DNA of 6,507 nt from assembly GCA_937858165.1 (NCBI GenBank), contig CALLZA010000156.1:1-6507 (forward strand). Direction: 5' to 3'. Both the position numbers and the translations under genes were made by a program. Positions 1 through 6,344 of this stretch are shown here, piece after piece; positions within the stretch are counted from its first letter, which is position 1; each line of letters opens with the position of its first letter. A model generated the notes under the pieces. That model was not told the origin of the DNA. It did no database searches and was given only the letters and a program-made list of their open reading frames with translations. The DNA is from an uncultured Ardenticatenia bacterium. GTDB taxonomy: Bacteria; Chloroflexota; Anaerolineae; Promineifilales; Promineifilaceae.

Positions 1-125
1 TCTGTTGATTATGGCCAAGTGTCGGGGGATGGGTGAGGCTGTGAGGGCGGCCAGGTGGAGTGAGCTGCGTGGTAGGGGTGTGGATGCTGTCAAGGCGGTC
101 ATCGAAGGACAGCATTCTTTTGTGT
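1..125. other. Probable non-biological read noise outside the adapter
   Basis: This stretch lies outside the P7 end of the adapter at 126-191, so no genomic insert should be present here. It is rich in G and T as written. Read outward on the other strand it is rich in A and C, as is the noise at the other end of the contig, and both outward reads begin ACACAA. No convincing gene, motif or repeat is visible. The best explanation is base calls made after the sequencer ran off the end of a short library molecule, which the assembler kept. It should be trimmed. Confidence 0.85.
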
Positions 126-191
126 CAAGCAGAAGACGGCATACGAGATCTAGTACGGTCTCGTGGGCTCGGAGATGTGTATAAGAGACAG
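126..191. other. Illumina Nextera i7 adapter (P7, index N702, Tn5 mosaic end)
   Basis: Positions 126-149 match the P7 flow-cell oligo and 150-157 are the index (CTAGTACG, reverse complement CGTACTAG, the N702 barcode). Positions 158-172 are the read-2 primer part (GTCTCGTGGGCTCGG), and 173-191 are the mosaic end AGATGTGTATAAGAGACAG. The whole 66 bp is repeated in inverted orientation at 6279-6344. This is library construction sequence, not a transposon. Translated in the frame of the next gene it gives the peptide MGSEMCIRDR, a contaminant seen in protein databases. Insert DNA starts at 192. Confidence 0.99.
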
Positions 192-192
192 G

Positions 193-2511
193 CTCTACGC
201 CGCGGCCGTCATGCGCCAGGCCGGCTATGACGTGGCCCTGTTCGACGCCATGCTGGCCGAGTCCGAAGCCGAGTGGGCCGCTGCCCTGGACGCCCACCGA
301 CCCCGTTTCGCCGTCATCTATGAAGACAACTTCAACTATCTGACCAAGATGTGCCTGCTGCGCATGCGCGAGGCAGCATTCACGATGTCAGCCGCGGCCG
401 CGGCGCGCGGCTGCACCGTCATCGTCGCCGGCTCCGACGCCAGCGACCACAGCGCCGCCTACCTGCGCGCCGGGGCGCACTACGTCCTCTTGGGCGAGGG
501 CGAGGCAACGCTGGTCGAACTGATCGACCGGCTGGCCGGGCGCACAGCGACGCCATTGGGCGACATCGCCGGTCTGGCCCACTGCGCCGACGGCCGCCCC
601 CACGCCAACCCGCGCCGCCCACCCATCGCCGACGTGGACGCCTTGCCCTTTCCAGCCTGGGATCTGGTGGACGTGGCCCGCTATCGTCGGCTCTGGCGCG
701 AGCGCCATGGCTACTACTCTATGAATATGGTGACGACGCGCGGCTGCCCCTACCACTGCAACTGGTGCGCCAAGCCCATCTGGGGCCAGCGCTACCACTC
801 GCGCAGCCCGGAGTGCGTCGCCGCGGAGATGGGCTGGCTGAAGGAAACCTACGCCCCCGACCACATCTGGTTCGCCGACGACATCATGGGCCTGAAGCCC
901 GGCTGGTGGGCGCGTTTCGCCGACGAGATCGAGGCGCGCGATGCCCGGCTGCCGTTTAAATGCCTCAGCCGGGCCGACCTGATTGTGCGCAGCGAGGCCG
1001 ACGTGGCCGCGCTGGCCCGCGCCGGGGCCGACATCGTCTGGCTGGGGGCCGAGTCCGGTTCGCAACGCATCCTGAACGCGATGGAGAAGGGCACAACCGT
1101 CGCCCAAATCCGCGACGCCGCCGGCCGCCTCCACCAGGCGGGCGTGCGCGTCGGCTTCTTCCTGCAATTCGGCTACCCCGGCGAGACGCGCGACGACATC
1201 GAGGCGACGCTGCAACTGGTGCGCGACGGCCGCCCCGACGACATCGGCATGTCCGTCTCCTACCCGCTGCCGGGCACCAAGTTCCACGCCAGCGTCCGCG
1301 CCCAGTTAAGCGCCAAGCAGAACTGGATCGACTCGGCCGACCTGGACATGCTCTACGAAGGGCCATTCTCAACCGCCTTCTACCGCCAGCTCCACGTCGT
1401 GCTGCACAAGGAGTTTCGCGCCCGGCGCGCCATCGACCAGGCTCGGCGCGTCGCCGCCCACCCGGCCCAGTGGCGGCCGGCCCACGCCCGCGCCCTGGTC
1501 GGGGCTGTCTCCCGCCTGGCGACGCTGCCCGCCGCCCGTGCCCGGCTCGACCAGTTGGCCGAGGCCCCGCCCACCACCGTCCGCCCACCCAGCCATATGA
1601 CTCTGGAAGAGGCGGCGCGGCCGACGCCGCAGGAAGAAGGGGCCAGGGGCCAGGGGCCAGGAAAGAGCGTGCTGCCCCCGGAACCTGGAACCTGGAACCT
1701 GGAACCTGACTCCCAGGCGCACTACGAGAACGTGGCCGAAGCCTTCAGCCGCAAATCGACCGTCTACGACGCCTTCAGCGAGAACCATGCCAACATGGCC
1801 CGTATGCGGCGCAAGTTCTATGACCACATCGCCGCCGTCATGCCCGCCGGCGGCCGCCTGCTGGAGATCAACGCCGGCACGGGGCAGGACGCCGTGGAAC
1901 TCGTCCGGCGCGGCTTTCGCGTCCACGCCACCGACTTCGCCCCCGGCATGATCGCCGCCATCGAGGAGAAGCGCGCCCGGCTGGGCCTGGGCGACCGGCT
2001 GACGGTCGAGTCGCTGTCCTTCACCGACCTCGACCGGCTGGCCGACGGCCCGTTCGACGGCCTCTACTCCAACTCCGGCGGGCTGAACTGCATCGCCGAC
2101 CTGACCGCCGTCACCCGCCACCTGCCCCGGCTGCTGCGGCCAGGGGCGCGGGCCACCGTCGTCATTATGCCGCGCATCTGCCTCTGGGAACTGGCCGTCA
2201 TACCCAAGGACGCCCGCGTCGGCACGCGGCGGCTGCGCCCCGGCGGCACGCTGGCCCACGTCGAGGGCGTCCACTTCATGACCACCTACTTCAGCGCTGC
2301 GGCCGTCCGGCGCGCGTTCGGGCCGCGCTTCCGGGCTGTGCGACAAGAGGGGCTGTCGGTCTTTACGCCGACGGCCGACAACAAGACGTTCGCCGTCAAC
2401 CACCCGCGCCTCTTCGCCCGGCTGGCCCGCCTCGACGACGCCCTGGCCCCCCGTTGGCCGTTCAATGGCTGGGGCGACTTCTTTATCTTGACGATGGAGT
2501 TTCTGGGCTAG
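193..2511 (+). CDS. B12-binding radical SAM protein fused to a SAM methyltransferase (5' partial)
   Basis: Residue numbers count from an apparent GTG at 163, which lies in adapter; residues 1-10 are adapter-coded and the true start is lost. Residues 11-130 resemble the cobalamin-binding domain of the BchE/COG1032 class (RQAGYDVALFDAML, then a GEGE turn near 112). Perhaps 25-40 native residues are missing. The radical SAM core follows, with the cluster motif CPYHCNWC (C195, C199, C202) for a [4Fe-4S] cluster and GAESGS at 295-300 as the likely SAM-contact strand. Residues about 400-490 form a helical tail. Residues 493-515 are encoded by 7-bp tandem repeats. From about 518 to 782 there is a class I methyltransferase, with motif I LEINAGTG (567-574) and acidic D591 ending strand 2. 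The likely role is radical-based modification or methylation of a glycan, lipid or metabolite in a surface-polysaccharide locus; the substrate is unknown. The fusion may be accidental, because the linker looks like former intergenic repeat DNA. It ends 6 bp before the flippase gene, probably in one operon. Confidence 0.85.
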   Translation, partial: LYAAAVMRQAGYDVALFDAMLAESEAEWAAALDAHRPRFAVIYEDNFNYLTKMCLLRMREAAFTMSAAAAARGCTVIVAGSDASDHSAAYLRAGAHYVLLGEGEATLVELIDRLAGRTATPLGDIAGLAHCADGRPHANPRRPPIADVDALPFPAWDLVDVARYRRLWRERHGYYSMNMVTTRGCPYHCNWCAKPIWGQRYHSRSPECVAAEMGWLKETYAPDHIWFADDIMGLKPGWWARFADEIEARDARLPFKCLSRADLIVRSEADVAALARAGADIVWLGAESGSQRILNAMEKGTTVAQIRDAAGRLHQAGVRVGFFLQFGYPGETRDDIEATLQLVRDGRPDDIGMSVSYPLPGTKFHASVRAQLSAKQNWIDSADLDMLYEGPFSTAFYRQLHVVLHKEFRARRAIDQARRVAAHPAQWRPAHARALVGAVSRLATLPAARARLDQLAEAPPTTVRPPSHMTLEEAARPTPQEEGARGQGPGKSVLPPEPGTWNLEPDSQAHYENVAEAFSRKSTVYDAFSENHANMARMRRKFYDHIAAVMPAGGRLLEINAGTGQDAVELVRRGFRVHATDFAPGMIAAIEEKRARLGLGDRLTVESLSFTDLDRLADGPFDGLYSNSGGLNCIADLTAVTRHLPRLLRPGARATVVIMPRICLWELAVIPKDARVGTRRLRPGGTLAHVEGVHFMTTYFSAAAVRRAFGPRFRAVRQEGLSVFTPTADNKTFAVNHPRLFARLARLDDALAPRWPFNGWGDFFILTMEFLG
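1639..1659 (+). repeat. 7-bp tandem array, three copies of GGGGCCA
   Basis: Three exact head-to-tail copies of GGGGCCA run without interruption inside the first gene and are followed by GG. They encode residues 493-499 of the fusion protein (GARGQGP), a low-complexity stretch between the radical SAM and methyltransferase parts. Because 7 is not a multiple of 3, gain or loss of one copy would shift the reading frame. A second 7-bp array begins 21 bp downstream. Confidence 0.9.
1681..1708 (+). repeat. 7-bp tandem array, four copies of GAACCTG
   Basis: Four exact copies of GAACCTG encode EPGTWNLEP in the linker of the fusion protein. One extra copy would move translation into the frame that meets TGA at 1707-1709, directly after the array. 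One copy fewer would move it into the frame that meets TGA at 1949-1951. Either change would remove the methyltransferase from the fusion. From memory, arrays of this kind occur between genes in some Chloroflexota; I could not check this. Confidence 0.9.
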
Positions 2512-2517
2512 GCAACC

Positions 2518-3885
2518 GTGGCTGACCTGGATCGCCGCCATCCTGGCGGCCGCCTGCGCCGCCACCCTGGCGGCGATCTCTGGGGCGGCTGGCTGCGGCG
2601 CATCGGTCTCAACTCGTTCTGGCTACTGGCGGCACGGCTGGGCGGGCAGGCAATGGGGCTGCTGTTCACGGTCGCGGTGGCCCGAGCGCTGGGCGAGACG
2701 GGGCTGGGGCAGTTCGCATTCATCTCCGCTGTCCTGTTCATCGGCAACGCGGTGACGACCTTCGGGCTGGATACGCTGCTGATTCGGGAAGTGGCGGGGG
2801 CGCGTTCAACTGTGGACGGAATGCAAGAGGGCAGGTATGCAACCCACCCTACAAGGGAGAGCGTGGCGCAGACGATCAGCGCCGCTCTACTCATTCAACT
2901 GGCGCTGTCGGCCGCCTTTGTGGTCGGGTTGTGGCTGGTGGCCCCGCACCTGCCTAACCAGACGCCGGCGACGGTGCCCGCTCTGCGCGTCGCCGCGCTG
3001 GCCCTCTTCCCACTGGCCTTCGCCACCGTCGATAGCGCCCTGCTGCGCGCCCACGAGCGAATGGCCCTCTACCTCGTCTTCAGCCTGGCCACGGCGGCGG
3101 CGCTGGCGCTGGGCGGGCTGGCCCTGCTGGCCGGCGGCGGCGGGCTGACGACAGCAGCGGCCGTCTTTCTGGCCGCTCAGGTCGTGGGAGCGGTGGTCGC
3201 GGCCGGGCTGGCGCGGCGTGCACTGCCGGGTGTTCGTCGCTGGGCGCGGCCGGCGTTGCCGGTCGTGGCCCGGGCCTTGCGGCTAGGCGCGGGATTGGCG
3301 CTGCTGATGGCCCTGTCGCTGCTCTACCAGCGGTCGGGCGTGCTCCTGCTCTCCCTGCTCGACGGCGACGCCGCGGCCGGGGCCTACAGCGCCGCCGCCC
3401 GCGTTGTCGAGGCGCTAAAAGCACTGCCGGCGGCCTTCTTCGGGGCCATGTTCCCTATTCTGGCCGCCCGCCGCGAGCCGGCTACCGACCGCGTCTACCG
3501 TCGCGCGTTTGCCGCCCTCGTGCTCGTGTCCTGCCTGCTGGCGGCAACGGCCGCCCTGCTGGCCCGGCCCGTCCTGGCGCTGCTGTTCGGCCCAGGCTTC
3601 GACGCCGCCGTGCCCGCGCTACGCATCATGGCCTGGAGCCTGCCGCCGACGGTCGTGGCCTTCAAACTGTCGCTCGATCTGGTCGTCGCCGGGCGGGAGC
3701 GCGCCGCGGCGGCGGCCGTGGCCCTGACCCTGCTCATCGGCGGCGGGCTGACGGCCTGGCTCATCGGCCGCTGGTCGCTGTCCGGCGCAGCGCTGGGGCT
3801 GGTCGTGGGAGAAGTGGCGCAGGTGATCATTCTAAAGACCTCTGAGGTTTGCGGCAAACCTCAGAGGTCTGAGAGGGGCGGATGA
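2518..3885 (+). CDS. Wzx/MOP-type polysaccharide flippase
   Basis: This is a 455-residue polytopic membrane protein of the MOP superfamily (Polysacc_synt type), expected to flip lipid-linked glycans across the cytoplasmic membrane. The first helix is about residues 32-54 and includes the family-like FTVAVARALGETGLGQF. Further hydrophobic segments lie near 65-85, 118-142, 152-172, 183-206, 212-232, 254-280, 299-317, 328-350, 366-392, 396-416 and 420-438, so 12 or more helices are likely. The GTG start at 2518 is chosen because the next in-frame ATG (2653) would remove half of helix 1; AGG at 2512-2514 is a weak ribosome site. Three parts look repeat-derived: residues about 5-21 (hairpin pair), about 98-115 (an insert of about 18 residues relative to the second flippase) and 440-451 (perfect hairpin). 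The stop overlaps the glycosyltransferase start by 4 bp (ATGA), which suggests translational coupling. Family assignment is firm, but the glycan carried cannot be told. Confidence 0.9.
   Translation: MADLDRRHPGGRLRRHPGGDLWGGWLRRIGLNSFWLLAARLGGQAMGLLFTVAVARALGETGLGQFAFISAVLFIGNAVTTFGLDTLLIREVAGARSTVDGMQEGRYATHPTRESVAQTISAALLIQLALSAAFVVGLWLVAPHLPNQTPATVPALRVAALALFPLAFATVDSALLRAHERMALYLVFSLATAAALALGGLALLAGGGGLTTAAAVFLAAQVVGAVVAAGLARRALPGVRRWARPALPVVARALRLGAGLALLMALSLLYQRSGVLLLSLLDGDAAAGAYSAAARVVEALKALPAAFFGAMFPILAARREPATDRVYRRAFAALVLVSCLLAATAALLARPVLALLFGPGFDAAVPALRIMAWSLPPTVVAFKLSLDLVVAGRERAAAAAVALTLLIGGGLTAWLIGRWSLSGAALGLVVGEVAQVIILKTSEVCGKPQRSERGG
2530..2578. repeat. Tandem hairpin pair inside an 11-bp inverted repeat
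   Basis: An 11-bp perfect inverted repeat (GATCGCCGCCA at 2530-2540, TGGCGGCGATC at 2568-2578) encloses two near-identical hairpins. Hairpin 1 is GCCGCCA-TCC-TGGCGGC at 2534-2550 and hairpin 2 is CGCCGCCA-CCC-TGGCGGCG at 2557-2575. The 18-bp units at 2533-2550 and 2557-2574 are direct repeats with one mismatch, 24 bp apart. The structure begins 12 bp after the flippase GTG and encodes the odd basic start of that protein (RRHPGGRLRRHPGGD). It could mask the start of the message or be a REP-like element taken into the gene. Confidence 0.8.
2828..2850. repeat. Imperfect palindrome inserted in the flippase coding sequence
   Basis: AGGGCAGGT (2828-2836) and ACCCACCCT (2842-2850) pair at 7 of 9 positions around the 5-base loop ATGCA. 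It lies in the loop between the second and third helices of the flippase and encodes part of QEGRYATHPT. Aligned to the second flippase in this window, the distance from the conserved RE(V/I)A to the next helix is about 18 residues longer here. This suggests an in-frame insert of about 54 bp around 2810-2863. The boundaries are estimates. Confidence 0.6.
3836..3870. repeat. Perfect 16-bp-stem hairpin at the end of the flippase gene
   Basis: The arms 3836-3851 (AGACCTCTGAGGTTTG) and 3855-3870 (CAAACCTCAGAGGTCT) are exact reverse complements around a 3-base loop, CGG. The hairpin encodes flippase residues 440-451 (KTSEVCGKPQRS), after the last predicted helix. It has no T-tract, so it is not a normal intrinsic terminator. 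It ends one base before the ribosome-binding site of the next gene. It most resembles a REP-like palindrome that replaced or extended the natural gene end. It could also slow ribosomes or protect the message. Confidence 0.9.
3871..3878 (+). promoter_or_regulatory. Ribosome-binding site for the glycosyltransferase gene
   Basis: GAGAGGGG lies just upstream of the ATG at 3882, with 5 bases between GAGAGG and the start. It directly abuts the 16-bp-stem hairpin and lies within the last codons of the flippase gene. Ribosomes finishing the flippase would melt the hairpin and could restart here, which fits the ATGA overlap. Confidence 0.7.
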
Positions 3886-5051
3886 ACCCGGCCATCGCCG
3901 TGCCCGCCTTCAACCGCCCGGCGTCGCTGGCCCGGCTGCTGGCCACATTGACCGCGGCCGACGTCGCCCCCGGCACGCCGCTGCTCATCGCCGTCGATTG
4001 CCCGGCCGACGAGCGCCACGTCGCGGCCAACGCCGCTGTTCTGGCCACCGCTCGCGCCTTTCGCTGGCCCCATGGCCCGCTGGAGGTCGTCACCCAGCCT
4101 GCGCCCCTGGGGCTGGTGAATAACGTCTTCTTTTGCGGCGCGGCGGCCGAGCAGTACGGCGCGGTCGTGCTGCTGGAAGACGACCTGATCGTCTCGGCTC
4201 GCTTCCACGCTTACGCCCGGCAGGCGCTGGCCGTGTATGGCGACGATGAGCGCCTGGCCGGGCTGTCGCTCAACGCGCCGTGGTTCAACGGCTTCACCCA
4301 CCAGCCGTTCGCGCCGCTACTCGACGACGGCGACGTGACCTTTCTGCAACTGTCCACCCCCCACGGCCAGGTCTACAGCGCCGCACAGTGGGCCGCGTTT
4401 CGCCGCTGGCTGGCCATCGCCGGGCCGGACGCGGGCACAGCGGCCGTCCACGACCTGTTCCACACCTTTCCGGCCGACGACTGGCTGGGCACAAAGGCCC
4501 GCTACCTGGCCGACACCGGCCGCCTCTACGTCTACCCGCGCGAATCGCTGACGACCAACTATGGCGAGCCGGGCACGCACTTCGACCGGGCCACGTCCTT
4601 CTTCCAGGTGCCCTTACAGCAGCGGCGGCGCGACTTTCGCTTTCTGCCGCTGGATGAGGCCGTGGCCGTCTACGATGGCTTCTACGAGTTGCGGCCGGAT
4701 CGCCTCGACCGGCTGACCGACCGGCTGCGCGGCTATGACTACGCCGTCGATCTCTACACCACGAAGCCCCCGCGCCTGTTGACCGCCGACTACGTGCTGA
4801 CCACCCGCCCTTGCCGGCGAACTGAGATGACGTTCGGCCGCGCCCTCTGGCCGCCGGAGGCGAACGTCATCGCCGGCGTGCCCGGTCGCGGCCTCAGCCT
4901 CGCCCGGCGGGCGGACGTGTTGATCGATGCCACGGCTGCCCTGGCCGCGCAGCACGCCAACGACGCTTACTTCGCCCGCTATCGCCGGCCGGGGCGACAG
5001 CGGCGGTGGGCGGGGGCGCTGGCCCGCTGGCGCTACCGCCGTCTGATGTAG
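3882..5051 (+). CDS. GT-A-fold glycosyltransferase, family 2-like
   Basis: This 389-residue protein has no signal peptide or clear membrane helix, so it probably works at the cytoplasmic face of the membrane. It opens with a typical GT-A first strand and helix (AIAVPAFNRPASLARLL, residues 4-20). An LLIAVD strand follows at 34-39, and then LLEDDL at 97-102, whose acidic triplet E99-D100-D101 fits the metal- and nucleotide-sugar-binding DXD motif. The LLEDDL form recalls GT13-like and other GT-A enzymes with a longer C-terminal acceptor region. D199-D200-W201 (PADDWLG) is a candidate for the catalytic base region. The basic C-terminus (residues about 370-389, rich in R and W) may bind the membrane surface. 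It probably adds a sugar to the glycan exported by the neighbouring flippases; donor and acceptor sugars cannot be told. It starts inside the flippase stop (ATGA) behind a clear ribosome site. Confidence 0.83.
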   Translation: MNPAIAVPAFNRPASLARLLATLTAADVAPGTPLLIAVDCPADERHVAANAAVLATARAFRWPHGPLEVVTQPAPLGLVNNVFFCGAAAEQYGAVVLLEDDLIVSARFHAYARQALAVYGDDERLAGLSLNAPWFNGFTHQPFAPLLDDGDVTFLQLSTPHGQVYSAAQWAAFRRWLAIAGPDAGTAAVHDLFHTFPADDWLGTKARYLADTGRLYVYPRESLTTNYGEPGTHFDRATSFFQVPLQQRRRDFRFLPLDEAVAVYDGFYELRPDRLDRLTDRLRGYDYAVDLYTTKPPRLLTADYVLTTRPCRRTEMTFGRALWPPEANVIAGVPGRGLSLARRADVLIDATAALAAQHANDAYFARYRRPGRQRRWAGALARWRYRRLM

Positions 5052-5128
5052 CACGGGTTGCTCTACCCGCGCGACAAGGGGAAAACGTTCCCTGAGAGAC
5101 GCTAGACAGCGCCGTACGCGGGTGCTAC
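5048..5128. repeat. Nested inverted repeats in the gap before the second flippase
   Basis: The 89-bp gap between the glycosyltransferase stop and the next GTG is highly structured. GTAGCAC (5048-5054, overlapping the TAG stop) pairs with GTGCTAC (5122-5128), and ACCCGCG (5065-5071) pairs with CGCGGGT (5117-5123). Locally, CGGGT (5054-5058) can instead pair with ACCCG (5065-5069). A small hairpin, GGGAA-AACG-TTCCC, lies at 5079-5092. No T-tract follows, so this is not a classical terminator, and I see no clear -10/-35 promoter. It could be a repeat element or an RNA processing or attenuation site. Confidence 0.55.
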
Positions 5129-5140
5129 GCTTGCGCCTAC

Positions 5141-6278
5141 GTGGATAAACAGGCCCGGCAATACTCGGATTCACAGCCTCGTCCCATCCGCCACAACGCC
5201 CTCGTCAAGCTCACATCGGAACTCATCGGCCGTCTGGCGCTCTTCGCGTTGGTGCTGCTCGCCGCGCGGCGGCTCGGCGAGGCGGGTTTTGGCCTCTACA
5301 ACTACGCCCTCGCCCTCGGCTTTGTCCTGGCCCAACTGACCGACCTGGGCATGCAACTGGTGCTGACGCGCGAAATCGCCGCCGGGACGCGCGGCGACGG
5401 GTTGGTGTCGGCCGCGCTGCGGCTCAAAGTCGCCCTCTCGGCCGTCGTCACCGCCGCCCTATGGCTGATGGTCGCCGGCCAGCCGGTGGCGCGCGGCGCG
5501 GTCTTCCTGCTGAGCCTGCTGCCCCTCTTGCAGTCGTTTCCGGAGTTCGTCGGCTACGTCTTCCGTGGCCGGCAGAACCTGACCGTTGAGGCGTGGCTGC
5601 TGGCCGGGGCGCGGCTGGTGCTGGCCGGGGCCGGCGTCGTGGCCCTGTGGCTTTGGCCAACGCTGCTGGCCTTGGCCGTCAGTCAGGCGGTCGTCGGGCT
5701 GCTGTTCGCCCTCATAGGTCTCGTCGGGTTGCGGCGCGGCGGCTGGCTGGCGCGGTTGGGCGAGGAGCTGGCCGTCCACCGCCTGCCACAGCAGCGCACC
5801 GAGTTGGGCTATCTACTGCGTCAATCGCTGCCGCTAGGTGTGGCTATCTTCCTGTCCATCGCCTACGTGCGGTTGGCTGTGTTGCTGCTGCAATACCGCC
5901 TGGGCGAGACGGCCGTGGCCCACTTCAGCGCCGCCGCCCGGCTGACGGAACCGGCGCAGCTCATCCCTGCCTCCATCATGGCCGCCGTTTTCCCCGCCTT
6001 CGCCCTGGCACTGCGCCACGACGCGGCCGGGGCGCGCCGGTTGGGGGCGCGGGCGACGCTGCTGCTGCTGGCCGTCGGCGTGGGCGTGGCCGTTGGCGGC
6101 TGGCTGCTGGGGCCGTGGCTGGTGCCGTGGCTCTACGGCCCGGCCTACGGCGCCAGTAGTCGCGTCTTCCAGGTGCTGGCCCTCAGCCTCGTGCCCGCCT
6201 TCGTCAACTACACCCTGACCCATTACCTGATCGCCCGCGGCCAGCAGGCGCTCATGGGCGCATTCACCGGGGCCATGC
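5141..6278 (+). CDS. Second Wzx/MOP-type polysaccharide flippase (3' partial)
   Basis: 379 native residues remain. From 6279 the frame reads into adapter (VSYTHLRAHET and onward) and noise, so the true C-terminus, perhaps 35-60 residues, is missing. It is a MOP-superfamily polytopic membrane protein with helices near 25-45, 55-76, 90-111, 118-138, 150-172, 175-196, 228-250, 275-292, 303-326 and 345-365. It shares family features with the first flippase: LGEAGFGLYNYALALG early, then TREIA, a FPAFA helix and LYGPAYG. It looks like a distant paralogue, not a recent duplicate. GTG 5141 is the first usable start after an in-frame stop at 5093; no strong ribosome site is visible and no ATG lies upstream of helix 1. 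Having two flippases beside one glycosyltransferase suggests either two export steps or a boundary between two gene sets. Confidence 0.87.
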
Positions 6279-6344
6279 CTGTCTCTTATACACATCTCCG
6301 AGCCCACGAGACCGTACTAGATCTCGTATGCCGTCTTCTGCTTG
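6279..6344. other. Illumina Nextera i7 adapter, inverted copy
   Basis: This is the exact reverse complement of 126-191. It consists of the mosaic end CTGTCTCTTATACACATCT (6279-6297), CCGAGCCCACGAGAC (6298-6312), index CGTACTAG (6313-6320, N702) and the P7 end (6321-6344). This is what read 1 shows when it runs through a short fragment. It marks the end of the genomic insert at 6278 and falsely extends the last gene. Confidence 0.99.

Noticed and set aside
1639..1708. CRISPR array or minisatellite origin
   Set aside because: The units are 7 bp in direct contact without spacers, and the arrays lie inside an open frame.
960..1709. Plus-strand frame of about 249 codons ending at the GAACCTG array
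   Set aside because: It overlaps the radical SAM domain in another frame, is rich in R, P and G, and has no motif. It is a shadow.
1369..2565. Long minus-strand open frames, such as 1369-2565 and 388-1287
   Set aside because: High GC and strong third-position bias create long shadow frames. The plus-strand proteins carry clear family motifs, whereas the minus-strand translations look like low-complexity R/A/G/P sequence.
3836..3870. Rho-independent terminator
   Set aside because: The stem is strong, but no T-run follows. A ribosome site and an overlapping gene come next.
126..6344. A composite transposon bounded by 66-bp inverted repeats with Tn5-like mosaic ends
   Set aside because: The ends include P7, a standard index and the read-2 primer sequence; no transposase is present and noise follows outside. 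It is library sequence.
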